Below are positions 49,631 to 59,213 of a DNA stretch of 64,000 nucleotides, piece after piece (the first letter of the stretch is position 1; every line of letters starts with the position of its first letter). Position numbers and translations under genes: made by a program. The stretch is from contig CP051239.1 of assembly GCA_017794945.1 (NCBI GenBank), positions 372,001 to 436,000 of the forward strand, in the 5' to 3' direction. The notes beneath the pieces were generated by a model. That model ran no database searches and had not been told where the DNA came from. It saw nothing but the letters and a program-made list of their open reading frames with translations. This DNA comes from Alcanivorax sp. Its GTDB lineage: Bacteria > Pseudomonadota > Gammaproteobacteria > Pseudomonadales > Alcanivoracaceae.

Positions 49631-50911
49631 TTAAAGCATAGGTATTAAGGTTTGCGTGGTGCCGCTGCGGCCTTCGTGAATGTGCTCCCAGGTCGCATCC
49701 ACTTTGGGTTCCGGGTCGCTCAGGTCGATGGTGGCGTCGACCAGATAGCCGGCCATGGACATGCCCAGCAGGCGGATCGTGTTATCGCCCGTGCTTACGA
49801 CTTCGACGATAACAATGTCACTGTACTCGACGTCGTTCTCAAGCTGCTGAGAAGGCGGCCCTCCTTCAAAAGAACCGAACGGCGCGCCTTCCAACCCGCC
49901 GCCCGCTGCTGTGTGGATCACGAAAGGAGCGTCGCTGTCCTCGCCAATGCCGATGGCAAGCGGCAGCAGGTCGCCGAATTCTTGGACGAGGCTCTGATCG
50001 TAGAGCGGATCGAACGTCAGACGGCGCGAGGCTTCGAAACGCGGGTAGTCCTCGCCCGCCGGCTGGCCGGTTGCCCGCCCCTTCTCGATGGTGGCATCGA
50101 TAAAGTAGGTGGCGCCGCTGCTGCCGTCGATCTTGAAATCCTCGCCGTTTCCGACGGTGCTCAGCCAGTCCAGCTCTTCCTCAAAGCCGGTGGCCGTGTA
50201 GCGCCCATCGACAGCCTGATTGCTGCCGTAGACAGCACCCGCCCGGGTTACCAGGAAGGTCATGCCGTTCACCGTGTCGGGCGCGTGGCGGACGGAGCCG
50301 CGATAGAGGCCGGCGTTGCTCAGGTGCAGGGCCACGATCACATGATCCTGGGCGTCCGCCGCCGCCACCAGCGGATAAGGCCCACCGGGCAAATCGGCGG
50401 TGAGCATGTCCAGCGCGGAGGCGATGGCGGTTTCAAAGGCCAGCGGATCCAGGCTGAAGTCGATGGCCAGGCCGAGATCCAGGTGCGAGGCGGGATCGAT
50501 CTGAATGCCGTTGGCCAGGTCCTGGTCGGCGTCCAGGCTGATCAGGAAGCGGCTGATATTGATCACGGTGTTGTCGTTTTCGTCGGCGCCGTCGCCGGCC
50601 AGGTCCGCCGGGGTGATGAACACCGTATTGCCGTTCACCACGGCCTCGCCCAGTTCGATATCGCCGATCAGAAAGCGTGCCGTGGCGCCGTCCGGGCAGC
50701 GCAGCACGCCCTGTTCGCCGGTGGTTTTGGTGCTTGAAGAGCCGCAGGTGTAATGCAGGCCGGTGACGGCGTTGTCCACGAAGTGCGCGGTGCGTGTGGC
50801 GGTACCGCCGCCGCTGCTGCCGGAGCGGCTTGATCCGCCACAACCGGTGATGGCCAGGATCGCGACGGCAGCCGCCCCGGCGAGAAAGGTCTTATCCCTG
50901 TCATCCCCCAA
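49631..50911 (-). CDS. Putative lipoprotein of unknown function
   Basis: About 426 residues. The N-terminus FLAGAAAVAILAITGCGGSS is a lipoprotein signal peptide with lipobox ITGC followed by a Gly/Ser linker, so the protein should be membrane-anchored. The rest is acidic with beta-type segments (LLPLAIGIGEDSDAPFVIHT, IRLLGMSMAGYLVDATIDL) and no motif I recognise. Two Cys (HYTCGSS, VLRCPDG) may form a disulfide. No ATG fits the frame; TTG 50911 or an unseen start is needed, so the 5' end is uncertain. It is divergent from the lpoB operon. Confidence 0.65.
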   Translation of the reverse strand: MGDDRDKTFLAGAAAVAILAITGCGGSSRSGSSGGGTATRTAHFVDNAVTGLHYTCGSSSTKTTGEQGVLRCPDGATARFLIGDIELGEAVVNGNTVFITPADLAGDGADENDNTVINISRFLISLDADQDLANGIQIDPASHLDLGLAIDFSLDPLAFETAIASALDMLTADLPGGPYPLVAAADAQDHVIVALHLSNAGLYRGSVRHAPDTVNGMTFLVTRAGAVYGSNQAVDGRYTATGFEEELDWLSTVGNGEDFKIDGSSGATYFIDATIEKGRATGQPAGEDYPRFEASRRLTFDPLYDQSLVQEFGDLLPLAIGIGEDSDAPFVIHTAAGGGLEGAPFGSFEGGPPSQQLENDVEYSDIVIVEVVSTGDNTIRLLGMSMAGYLVDATIDLSDPEPKVDATWEHIHEGRSGTTQTLIPML

Positions 50912-51010
50912 ATTCCATGTCAGCGCGCCCTTGCTGTTATGCGGTCCTGGGCACGTCGTTGCATAAGTCTAGGGAAGGCCCACGGGAATGCTGTGACCCA
51001 AAACACACTC

Positions 51011-51034
51011 CGCATACCCCATATGGGGTATGCG
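51011..51034. promoter_or_regulatory. Perfect 24-bp palindrome upstream of lpoB
   Basis: CGCATACCCCAT joined to its exact complement ATGGGGTATGCG. It lies 83 bases before the lpoB start and 100 bases from the divergent lipoprotein gene. The perfect symmetry and intergenic position suggest a regulator binding site; no known consensus is recognised. Confidence 0.55.
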
Positions 51035-51117
51035 CACCCTGCTCTGCCCTGGCTACTCTTGCCTGCATGGGGACGCCGGTGTCTGTCATCGGCGCATACA
51101 ACAAGACGGAGCAGGAC

Positions 51118-51753
51118 ATGAACAGACGTCATCTGATGGCGGGCCTGGGGGCCCTGATGGTGATGGGGGGATGCACGCCGTCCTCGCAGGTGGATAACGT
51201 GGCCGGCCAGGCCTCGGTGTACGAGGACCCGTCTTCCTCGGGACGCGTTCAGGGGGTCGGCATCGAGTCCCAGGACGTGGTGGCGATGACCGACGAGATG
51301 ATGCGGGACATGCTCTCCAACCGCATTCTGGCGGCGCGGGACGTGCCGCCGCGCATCATCATCGACAACGAATACTTCAAGAACGAAAGCTCTTCGATCA
51401 TCAACACCAACCTGCTCACCGACCGTCTGCGCGTGGAGCTCAACCGCGCCGCCAACGGCCGGATGGTCTTTGTGGGCCGCCACTTCGCGGACATGGTGGA
51501 GAAAGAGCGCGAGCTCAAGCGCGACGGCGCCGTGGACGGCGGCACCATCCGCCAGACGCAGGCCACCGCCGGCGGCGATTACCGGCTGGGCGGGCGCATC
51601 GCCTCGCTGGACGCCATGGACCGCAACAGCCAGACGCGCTCGCGCTACCACCAGGTGACGTTCGAGATGATCGACCTGGAGCTGGGCACCATTGTCTGGA
51701 GCGGCTCTTATGAGATGAAGAAGGCGAGCCAGGACAATGTGCTTTATCGCTAA
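51118..51753 (+). CDS. lpoB: LpoB-like penicillin-binding protein activator
   Basis: A 211-residue outer-membrane lipoprotein (MNRRHLMAGLGALMVMGGCTPS, lipobox MGGC). The C-terminal domain has the LpoB pattern: MTDEMMRDMLSNRILAARDVPPRIIIDNEYFKNESSSIINTNLLTDRLRVELNRA and DYRLGGRIASLD with VTFEMIDLELGTIVWSGSYEMKK. In E. coli LpoB stimulates PBP1B from the outer membrane. GGAG lies upstream of ATG 51118. It is first in a five-gene lipoprotein operon; the next gene overlaps its end by 17 bases. In many proteobacteria lpoB and ycfL are neighbours. Confidence 0.9.
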   Translation: MNRRHLMAGLGALMVMGGCTPSSQVDNVAGQASVYEDPSSSGRVQGVGIESQDVVAMTDEMMRDMLSNRILAARDVPPRIIIDNEYFKNESSSIINTNLLTDRLRVELNRAANGRMVFVGRHFADMVEKERELKRDGAVDGGTIRQTQATAGGDYRLGGRIASLDAMDRNSQTRSRYHQVTFEMIDLELGTIVWSGSYEMKKASQDNVLYR

Positions 51754-52972
51754 GGCCGGGGCGCCGCTGGCCGCCGCCTTGCTGCTCGCCGGTTGCGCCA
51801 CCGGGCCCACCCAATACGAAACCCGCGCCCTGGACCCGGACCAGCAGGCGGTGGTGGCCAGCAAGCCCGCCGCGCTGCAGCCGCTGTACCAGGACCTGTT
51901 CGAGGAAGGCCGTCGCAACGAGGTGCTGAACCTGATGGAGATCGGCGCCGCCGCCTTCCACCGGGGGCACTACGACCTGTCCAAGGCGGCGCTGGACAGG
52001 GCCATCGCCAATATCGAAAGCGTCTACGCCGACAACGAGGCGGCCCACCGGGCGCGCAGCCTGTGGTACGAGGAAGGCGAGAAAGACTTCAAGGGCGAGC
52101 CCTATGAACGCTCCATGGTGTTCTATTACCGGGGCCTGCTGTTCCTGCGCGACGGCGATTACGGCAACGCCCGCGCCAGCTTTATCAGCGGGCTGCTGCA
52201 GGACGCCTTCGCCGAGGAGGAGCAGAACACCACGGATTTCGCCTCGCTGATCTATCTGGCGGGCTGGTCCGCCAAGCTGGCCGGCAGTAACACCCTGGCC
52301 GAGCAGCACTTCGAAGAGTACCGGCAGTTCCGCCCCAACGGCCCGGTGCCCGCCGCCGACCACAACACCCTGGTGATCGCCGAAACCGGCACCGCGCCGC
52401 GCAAGCTGGCCGACGGCGTCGGCCATTACGAACTGGTCTACCGGCGCGGCAAGCGGATCCGCGCCCAGGGGGCGGAGCTTATGCACGGTGGTGACAGCGT
52501 CGCCCTGTTCCCGGTTGAGGACGTGTTCTTCCAGGCCTCCACCCGGGGCGGGCGCACCGTGGACCGCATTATCGAAGGCAAGGTGCAGTTCAAGAAGAAC
52601 ACTCAGGCCACCGGCGACGTGCTCACCGCGGCCAGCGGCAACAGCGCCGTGGCCGGCCTGAGCATGGCCGCCGGCGGCGGTCTGGCAGCGGGCTTTCATA
52701 CCGTGACCGCCATCGGCGTGGCCGCCCAGGGTTTGTCCGCGCGTTCGCGCACCGAGGCGGACACCCGCTACTGGCAGCGCCTGCCGGACGGCCTGCATGT
52801 CACCACCCTGCGTCTGGCGCCCGGCGCCGGGCCCCTGGAAGTCCGTTTCCTGGACGCGACCTCGCAACCGCTGCCGGACGGCACCGAGACCGTGCCCGTG
52901 CATTTCGATGACCGGGGCAACGGCCTCGCCTTCGCCAGCAGTCGCCCCACAGAAGAAGGAAAGCCACTATGA
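51737..52972 (+). CDS. Lipoprotein with TPR-like repeats (COG3014-type)
   Basis: A 411-residue protein with lipobox LLAGC (AAALLLAGCATG, Cys about 20). The segment 45-200 is helical and TPR-like (FHRGHYDLSKAALDRAIANI, SMVFYYRGLLFLRDGDYGNARASFISGLL, AGSNTLAEQHFEEYRQFRPN). A beta-rich C-terminal part follows, with a hydrophobic Gly/Ala stretch (AVAGLSMAAGGGLAAGFHTVTA). It is known as an uncharacterised family found beside lpoB and ycfL. It overlaps lpoB by 17 bases and the next gene by 4, implying coupled translation. Confidence 0.82.
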   Translation: MCFIAKAGAPLAAALLLAGCATGPTQYETRALDPDQQAVVASKPAALQPLYQDLFEEGRRNEVLNLMEIGAAAFHRGHYDLSKAALDRAIANIESVYADNEAAHRARSLWYEEGEKDFKGEPYERSMVFYYRGLLFLRDGDYGNARASFISGLLQDAFAEEEQNTTDFASLIYLAGWSAKLAGSNTLAEQHFEEYRQFRPNGPVPAADHNTLVIAETGTAPRKLADGVGHYELVYRRGKRIRAQGAELMHGGDSVALFPVEDVFFQASTRGGRTVDRIIEGKVQFKKNTQATGDVLTAASGNSAVAGLSMAAGGGLAAGFHTVTAIGVAAQGLSARSRTEADTRYWQRLPDGLHVTTLRLAPGAGPLEVRFLDATSQPLPDGTETVPVHFDDRGNGLAFASSRPTEEGKPL

Positions 52973-53415
52973 AAACCCTGATCGTCAGCGCGCTGCTGGC
53001 CGCCGGCCTGGTCGTCACCGGCTGCCAGAGCAGCATGAGCAAGGAAGAGTTTCAGCAGCGTACCGAAGACACCGGCTACAACACCGTGATCTTCACCGAC
53101 TACGACCTCAACCGGCGCTTCAAGGACGGCCTCACCGGGCCGGACAACGTGATGCGCCTGTCCACCACCGGCCACGGCATCGAGCGCACCGACACCGGCA
53201 CCTCCCAGGTGTGGGTGGAGCTGCGCAACCACACCGACTTCAACTACATGGTGGAAGCGCGCACCTCGTTCTACTCGCAAAGCGGCCGCCCCCTGGACGC
53301 CCGCCCGGTGTGGCGGCGCATCTCGGTGCCGGCCAACGCCCGCGCCGTGTACGAAGAAAAATCGGTCAGCACCGACCGGCTGCAATACCGCGTGGAAGTG
53401 AGGCAAGCACGATGA
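52969..53415 (+). CDS. ycfL: YcfL-like lipoprotein (DUF1425)
   Basis: A 148-residue lipoprotein (MKTLIVSALLAAGLVVTGCQ, lipobox VTGC) with an immunoglobulin-like C-terminal domain (SQVWVELRNHTDFNYMVEARTSFYSQSG). E. coli ycfL is the gene next to lpoB (ycfM). It overlaps both neighbours by 4 bases (ATGA). Function is unknown; the context suggests a partner in outer-membrane control of peptidoglycan synthesis. Confidence 0.83.
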   Translation: MKTLIVSALLAAGLVVTGCQSSMSKEEFQQRTEDTGYNTVIFTDYDLNRRFKDGLTGPDNVMRLSTTGHGIERTDTGTSQVWVELRNHTDFNYMVEARTSFYSQSGRPLDARPVWRRISVPANARAVYEEKSVSTDRLQYRVEVRQAR

Positions 53416-54257
53416 ACCGACAACGGCTGATCCGCTTCGCGGCCCTGGGGACGGCGTTAGCGCTGGCCGGCACCGCCGCCGCCCAGACCGATCACTCCCC
53501 GGCGCCGATGATGGCCCCGGCCAAGGCCCCGCTCAGCGAAGAGGCTTACCGGGAACAGCAGGCCCCGGGCGGCCGCCGGGACGACGCCGACACCATCACC
53601 GCCCGCTTCCGCGAGCGCTTCAGCGGCGACGGCGAAGCGCGCATCGCGGTGCTGTGGAACGAGGCGCTGTCCAGCCGGGTGAGCGACTGGCAAAGCCGGC
53701 AACGGGCCACGGTGGGCGTGCGCGGCGAGTTCGAAGCGAGCGGCCCGGACGGCGACAGCCAGGGCAACGCCCAGGGCCAGGCCACCGCGCAGAACGAATA
53801 CCGCGACGGCGAGCGCCCCACGGATAACCGCGCCGCCCACGAGCTGCAGTCCGGGCTGGTCACCACCTTCCGCAGTGCCGGCGCCAGCGTGGTGGACCGC
53901 GCCCTGGCCGCGCGGCTCACCGACAACGCTCTGGAAGACGGCAGCTTCTCAAGGCTGTCGCCGGACAACGCCCGCCTGCGCATGCGCGCGCTGGCGGAGC
54001 ACGCCGACTTCGTCATGGAGCTCACCGCCGGTCCCTCTTTCGAGGACCAGCCGGTCTACCAGGTGCGGGTGCTGTCCACCCGCGACGCCTCGGTACTGGC
54101 GGTGTTCACCAGCACCGGCCGGCGCGACAACGACGAAGACCCGCCCTACCAGTGGGTGGCCACGGATCGGGGCTATGAGAAAAGGGTACAGCCGGTGTCC
54201 CTGGCCGAAACCGGCCGGGAACTGGCGCTGCAGACCATGGCGCGCATGGCGCCGTAA
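53412..54257 (+). CDS. Secreted protein of unknown function in the lpoB operon
   Basis: A 281-residue protein with a signal peptide (LIRFAALGTALALAGTAAAQT, cleavage after AAA, no lipobox Cys). A Pro/Ala-rich linker follows. The domain beyond residue 60 (ARIAVLWNEALSSRVSDWQSRQ, TTFRSAGASVVDRALAARL, AEHADFVMELTAGPSFEDQPVYQVRVLSTRDASVLAVFTS) has an LpoB- or CsgG-like flavour, typical of proteins that measure periplasmic lipoprotein assemblies, but I cannot assign it. It overlaps ycfL by 4 bases. Confidence 0.7.
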   Translation: MNRQRLIRFAALGTALALAGTAAAQTDHSPAPMMAPAKAPLSEEAYREQQAPGGRRDDADTITARFRERFSGDGEARIAVLWNEALSSRVSDWQSRQRATVGVRGEFEASGPDGDSQGNAQGQATAQNEYRDGERPTDNRAAHELQSGLVTTFRSAGASVVDRALAARLTDNALEDGSFSRLSPDNARLRMRALAEHADFVMELTAGPSFEDQPVYQVRVLSTRDASVLAVFTSTGRRDNDEDPPYQWVATDRGYEKRVQPVSLAETGRELALQTMARMAP

Positions 54258-54287
54258 CAACATCAATCAAGCAGTAGGGGAACGACG

Positions 54288-55215
54288 ATGACTTTTTCCA
54301 TAACTCACGCAACGCGGTATGTCCTGCTGGCGGCGGCGCTGGCAACCCTGGGGGGGCTGCGCCACGCCGCAACAGCAGGCCCAGATGCAGGCCTGGCAAC
54401 AGATACAGGCGCAACAACAGGCGCTGGCGCAGGAGTCCGGCAAGATCGGCGCGGTGTTGGCGAGCGACGCGCAGGGCCGCGTCGTGATCGGTACCCTGGT
54501 GCCCGGCGCACCTTCGGACCAAAGCGGCGAGGTGCACACCGGCGACCAGCTTCTGGCGGTGGCCGAAGGCGACGGCGAACCACAAAGCGTGGGCGGCAAA
54601 TCGATGCTGGAAGTGCGCCTGATGGTCCAGGGCGAGCCGAATACGCCGGTCAGCCTGGTGCTGGCCGGCCAGGACGGTGGCGACGATCGCACGGTGACCC
54701 TGACCCGCGCGGAGATCACCCCGCAGCAGCAGCAAGCCCTGGCCGAGATACAGCAGGCCGAAGCGCAGGCCCGGGTCGAAGGCCTGGCGATTGAGGACAA
54801 CTCCGGTGAATACCTGAGCCCCTACACCAGCGACGGCGTCACCGCCGAGTGGGTGAACAAGGCGATCAACGCCAAGATGGGCTCGGCGGCGGGCTCCGCG
54901 GTGGGCGCGGCGGCCGGTGCCTACGCCGGACGCAAAGCCCTGGAAAGCGTGCCCGGCGGCAGCCTGATCGGCAGCTTCTTCGGCGGCATGGCCGGTTCCA
55001 AGGCGGGCCAGAACGTGGGCCGCGACGCCGCCATCCAGGCCTCCGGCGGCTGGGAGTACATCCGCGAGACGTCGGATCTGTCGTTCCGCTCACTCAACGA
55101 CATGGCCCGTTGGATGACCACGGTGCACGGCCAGAAGAGCAACTTCCAGGAAGTGCTGAAGGCCACCCTGCAGGTCTACCCGGAGCTTCAGCCGGCGCTG
55201 GCCAGCGCCCGCTAA
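54288..55215 (+). pseudogene. PDZ/glycine-zipper lipoprotein, frameshifted in a G7 tract
   Basis: The start ATG 54288 (MTFSITHATRYVLLAAALATLGG) gives a lipoprotein signal peptide whose Cys lies in the other frame: with six G instead of seven at 54350-54356 the reading becomes LATLGGCATPQQQ with a perfect lipobox LGGC. Beyond the tract the frame encodes a PDZ-like domain (VLASDAQGRVVIGTLVPGAPSDQ ... HTGDQLLAV), a helical linker and a glycine-zipper segment (GSAAGSAVGAAAGAYAGRKALE, then GSFFGGMAGSKAGQ). As written, the protein can only start internally (54319) without a signal. Either a one-base error, a null mutation or a phase-variable tract. Confidence 0.8.
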
Positions 55216-55242
55216 ACCCCCTGGGGCAACGGCCGGTCGTGA

Positions 55243-57405
55243 TCAGAAGCGGCCGGTCCAGCCCAGTTCCACGGTGCGCGGCGCGCCCACGTAGACCTGG
55301 GTGGCGCTGTAGCCGGACCAGTCGGCGTAGAACTCGTCGGTGAGGTTGCGCCCGCGCAGGATCAGGGTGCCGCTGGCCACCGGGTAGCTGACCCAGGCGT
55401 CCAGCAGGGTGCGCTCGTCCACCAGGTACTCATTGGCGGTGCCGGTGTAGAAGTCGCCGGTGTGGCGCACCGCGCCGCCCAGGGTCAGCGGCAGCGCGGC
55501 CAGGGTGTAGGCGCTGCTCAGGTTGGCGGTGGTGTCCGGCACGTTGGTGAGACGGTTGCCGGACAGATCCTCGCCACCGGCGCCCAGCAATTGATCGTAT
55601 TCGGCGTCGTTCCAGGCGCCGTTCAGGTTGATCCACCAGCGCTCATGGGGGCGCACCGTCAGGTCCACTTCCACGCCTTCGGCCTCGATGCCGCCGCCCT
55701 GCACGGACAGCGACGGGTTGGCCGGGTCGCGGGTGACGATGTCGTCCTGGCTCAGGCGGTATACGGCGGTGGTGAGCGTGACCCGATCGCGCCAAAGGTC
55801 GGCGCGGGCACCCAGTTCGGTGGCGCGGACGTCGCTGAGATCAAAACGCGCGTTGGTGGGGTTGCTGAGCAACAGGCTGCCGATCGGCGACGACGCCTGG
55901 TTGTACTGAGCGAACACCTGAACGTTGTTGGTCAGGTCGTAGACCGTGCCGAGCCGCCAGGACAGGTCCTCGAAGGTTTGCCCGAAGGTGTCCCGGGTGC
56001 CGGCGCTCAGGTCGTCGATGCCCCGGTCCAGTTCCAGATATTCGTAGCGCAGGCCGCTGACCAGCACCCAGTTGGGGGTCAGGTTGAGGGCGTCTTCCAG
56101 GAACACCGCGCCGCCGGAGACGGTGCTGTCGAAGTCGGCCCGCGAGCCGTAGTTGGCCGGGCTGTTGGGCGGCAGATCACCACGGTCCGGGTTGAACGGG
56201 TCCACCGGGGTGGTGTCGCCGAAGCGGCGGCGGCTGTCGAAATCGGTGTACTGGTATTCGGCGCCCACCACCAGGCGGTGACGGCGCTCGCCCAGGTAAC
56301 CGTCGTGGACGCCGTAGAAGCGATCGGTGGCGAAACGGTGGTGGTGGTTGATGCGGGTGGTGAGCCGGTCCAGTTGCCCGGTGGCGTCGTTGTAGGTGAA
56401 GTCTTCCGAGTTGGCCCAGTCCCGGTTGGCGTTGTAAAAGCTCAGCTCGTTGACCAGCCGCCAGGTGCCGCTGAGCTGATAGTCCGCCTTGGTGCGCAAC
56501 CACTGGCTGTCGGCGGCCATTTCGCCGTCGCGCACGTTGTAGTTGTTGTCGCGGATCGCTTCGTCCAGCACCAGGCCGCCGCCGGAGACCACGTCGCTGG
56601 GGTCGCGGGCCACGTCCTCGGGCAGTAGCGGCGCGCCCTGGTAGGGGGTGGCGTAGCGGTCGCTGTACAGATCCAGGGCGGCGCTCAGGGTGAGCCGGTC
56701 GCTGGCCTGGATCAGGATGCCGGTGGTCAGCGCGGTGGTCTCGGAATCGGTGTCGTCCACATAGCCGCTGCTCCGGCCGTGGCTGAGGTCGGCGCGCACC
56801 GCCACGTTCGGATTGACCACCCGGTTGGTGCCCACGCCCAGCCGCAGGCTGTCGTGGCTGCCGTATTCCAGCATGCCGTCGTGACGGTCGCCGGCCAGGT
56901 CCGGCTTGCGGGTCACCAGGTTGAGGGTGCCGCCCAGGGCGCCGGTGCCGTGCAGCACCGAGGCCGGGCCCTTGAGCACCTCCACCCGTTCCAGGTTCCA
57001 GGTGTCCAGGTTGCGCGACACCAGCGACGGGTCGGCCACGCGCACGCCGTCGAACAGATAGCCCACATCGGTGAGCCCGCGCATCGACACCGAGGCCGGC
57101 GAGCCGGGAATGTTGCCGGCGGCCACGCCGGGGGCGCTGCGGTACAGTTCGATCAGATTGCGCAGGCCGAGCTGTTCGATGTCTTCGCGGTCCACGGTGC
57201 TCACCGTGGCCGGGGTCTCGCGCTCACTCAGGCCGAGACGGCCGTCGGTGGTGGTGGGCGTCACCGGGGCGGCGGCGTCGTCATCGACGCGCACCGTCTC
57301 CAGCTGGTGGCCGGAGGGTGCCGACCAGGCGGCCGGCGCCAGTATGGTCAGGGCGATCGCCAGGGGGGCGTGGCGGGAAAAGCGGGACCGGGCAACAAAC
57401 AACAC
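55243..57405 (-). CDS. TonB-dependent siderophore receptor
   Basis: A 720-residue outer-membrane receptor. Signal peptide about 1-28 (IALTILAPAAWSA). The plug domain (ERETPATVSTVDREDIEQLGLRNLIEL ... VSMRGLTDVGYLFDGVRVADP, then VEVLKGPASVLHGTGALGGTLNLVTRKP) is of the siderophore type. The barrel ends RNLTDEFYADWSGYSATQVYVGAPRTVELGWTGRF with terminal Phe. The substrate is unknown. No Fur box was identified with confidence upstream of 57405. It stands alone between the lpoB operon and ybiT. Confidence 0.92.
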   Translation of the reverse strand: MLFVARSRFSRHAPLAIALTILAPAAWSAPSGHQLETVRVDDDAAAPVTPTTTDGRLGLSERETPATVSTVDREDIEQLGLRNLIELYRSAPGVAAGNIPGSPASVSMRGLTDVGYLFDGVRVADPSLVSRNLDTWNLERVEVLKGPASVLHGTGALGGTLNLVTRKPDLAGDRHDGMLEYGSHDSLRLGVGTNRVVNPNVAVRADLSHGRSSGYVDDTDSETTALTTGILIQASDRLTLSAALDLYSDRYATPYQGAPLLPEDVARDPSDVVSGGGLVLDEAIRDNNYNVRDGEMAADSQWLRTKADYQLSGTWRLVNELSFYNANRDWANSEDFTYNDATGQLDRLTTRINHHHRFATDRFYGVHDGYLGERRHRLVVGAEYQYTDFDSRRRFGDTTPVDPFNPDRGDLPPNSPANYGSRADFDSTVSGGAVFLEDALNLTPNWVLVSGLRYEYLELDRGIDDLSAGTRDTFGQTFEDLSWRLGTVYDLTNNVQVFAQYNQASSPIGSLLLSNPTNARFDLSDVRATELGARADLWRDRVTLTTAVYRLSQDDIVTRDPANPSLSVQGGGIEAEGVEVDLTVRPHERWWINLNGAWNDAEYDQLLGAGGEDLSGNRLTNVPDTTANLSSAYTLAALPLTLGGAVRHTGDFYTGTANEYLVDERTLLDAWVSYPVASGTLILRGRNLTDEFYADWSGYSATQVYVGAPRTVELGWTGRF

Positions 57406-57492
57406 TGGGGCCTCCAGGCTGGCACATCGAGAGTGTGCGCAAGCCTAGCGGCCCGGCGGGCAAAGGGAATGCGGCAAATTGTCGCGGTGCGC

Positions 57493-59085
57493 TCAGGCGA
57501 CGCCCTGGCTGCGCAGGTAGTCCTCGTAGCTGCCGTGGAAATCGACGATGCCGGTGGGCGTCAGCTCGATGATGCGGGTGGCCAGGGACGACACGAACTC
57601 ACGGTCGTGGCTGACGAACAGCAGCGTGCCCGGGTAGTTTTCCAACGCCAGGTTGAGCGACTCGATGGATTCCATGTCCAGGTGGTTGGTGGGTTCGTCC
57701 AGCAGCATGATGTTGGGGCGCTGCAGCATGATCTTGCCGAACAGCATGCGGCCCTGCTCGCCGCCGGAGATCACGTTCACGGTTTTGTTGATCTCGCTGG
57801 AGGAGAACAGCAGCCGGCCCAGGGTGCCGCGGATGATCTGCTCGTCGTCGCTCTCCTTGCCCCACTGCTGCATCCAGTCGAACAGGTTGAGCTTGTCCTC
57901 GAAGTCGGCCGCATGGTCCTGGGCGTAGTAGCCGAGGGTGGCGTTTTCCGACCACTTCACTTCCCCGGCGCTGGGCTCCAGGTCGCCCATCAGGCAGCGC
58001 AGCAGGGTGGTCTTGCCGACACCGTTGGGGCCGATGATGGCGATGCGCTCGCCCACTTCCACGCGCAGATCCAGGCTGGAGAACAGCTCTTCGTCATCGA
58101 AGCTTTTCGCCAGGCTCTTCACTTCCACCGCGTTGCGGAACAGCTTCTTGTCCTGCTCGAACACGATGTAGGGGTTCTGGCGGCTGGACGGCTTGATGTC
58201 CTCCAGCTTGATCTTGTCGATCTGTTTGGCGCGGGAGGTGGCCTGCTTGGATTTCGACGCGTTGGCCGAGAAGCGGCTGACGAACTGCTGCAGATCGGCG
58301 ATCTGCGCTTTCTTCTTGGCGTTGTCGGCGCGCTTGCGTTCCAGCGCCTGGGTGGCGGCGGTCATGTACTCGTCGTAGTTGCCCGGGTAAACCCGCAGCT
58401 CGCCGTAGTCCAGGTCCGCCATGTGCGTGCACACGCTGTTCAGGAAGTGGCGGTCGTGGGAGATGATGATCATGGTGCAGTCGCGCTGGTTGAGCACGCC
58501 TTCCAACCAGCGGATGGTGTTGATGTCCAGGTTGTTGGTGGGCTCGTCGAGCAGCATGATGTCCGGCTCGGAGAACAGCACCTGGGCGAGCAGCACGCGC
58601 AGCTTCCAGCCCGGCGCGATCTCGCTCATGGGGCCGAAGTGCTGGTCCACGGGAATGCCCACGCCGAGCAGCAGATCGCCGGCGCGGGATTCGGCGGTGT
58701 AGCCGTCCAGCTCGGCGAACTCGGCTTCCAGCTCGCCGGCGCGCAGGCCGTCTTCCTCGGTCATCTCCGCCTTGGCGTAGATGGCGTCGCGCTCCTCCTT
58801 GACCTTCCACAGTTCGTCGTGGCCCATGATCACCGTGTCCACCACGGAATACTGTTCGTAGGCGAACTGGTCCTGGCGCAGTTTGCCGATGCGCTCGTTG
58901 ACGTCCTTGGACACGTTGCCGGAGGACGGGTCCAGGTCACCGCCGAGAATCTTCATAAAGGTGGACTTGCCGGAGCCGTTGGCGCCGATCAGGCCGTAGC
59001 GGTGGCCGTCGCCGAATTTCACGGAGACGTTCTCGAACAGCGGCTTGGCGCCGAACTGCATGGTGATGTTGGCGGTGGTGAGCAA
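57493..59085 (-). CDS. ybiT: ABC-F family ATPase YbiT
   Basis: A 530-residue soluble protein with two ABC domains and no membrane part, exactly the length of E. coli YbiT. Domain 1: Walker [10 protein letters not shown] (34-42), signature [12 protein letters not shown] (degenerate, as in YbiT), Walker [13 protein letters not shown]. Linker with basic helices ([20 protein letters not shown]). Domain 2: Walker [10 protein letters not shown], signature [12 protein letters not shown], Walker [17 protein letters not shown] proteins act on the ribosome E site. It is divergent from the YoaK-like gene. Confidence 0.95.
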   Translation of the reverse strand: MLTTANITMQFGAKPLFENVSVKFGDGHRYGLIGANGSGKSTFMKILGGDLDPSSGNVSKDVNERIGKLRQDQFAYEQYSVVDTVIMGHDELWKVKEERDAIYAKAEMTEEDGLRAGELEAEFAELDGYTAESRAGDLLLGVGIPVDQHFGPMSEIAPGWKLRVLLAQVLFSEPDIMLLDEPTNNLDINTIRWLEGVLNQRDCTMIIISHDRHFLNSVCTHMADLDYGELRVYPGNYDEYMTAATQALERKRADNAKKKAQIADLQQFVSRFSANASKSKQATSRAKQIDKIKLEDIKPSSRQNPYIVFEQDKKLFRNAVEVKSLAKSFDDEELFSSLDLRVEVGERIAIIGPNGVGKTTLLRCLMGDLEPSAGEVKWSENATLGYYAQDHAADFEDKLNLFDWMQQWGKESDDEQIIRGTLGRLLFSSSEINKTVNVISGGEQGRMLFGKIMLQRPNIMLLDEPTNHLDMESIESLNLALENYPGTLLFVSHDREFVSSLATRIIELTPTGIVDFHGSYEDYLRSQGVA

Positions 59086-59213
59086 GGTCGGGTTCCGAAT
59101 TGGTGTGGCGTGGAGGGGCGAAAAGGGGGCGGATTATGCCACAGAGCCTGGTTCGGGTCACACCGGGGCTTTGCTATGATGTGTCTTTTACATCCCGTCA
59201 TAAGGACAAGCCA

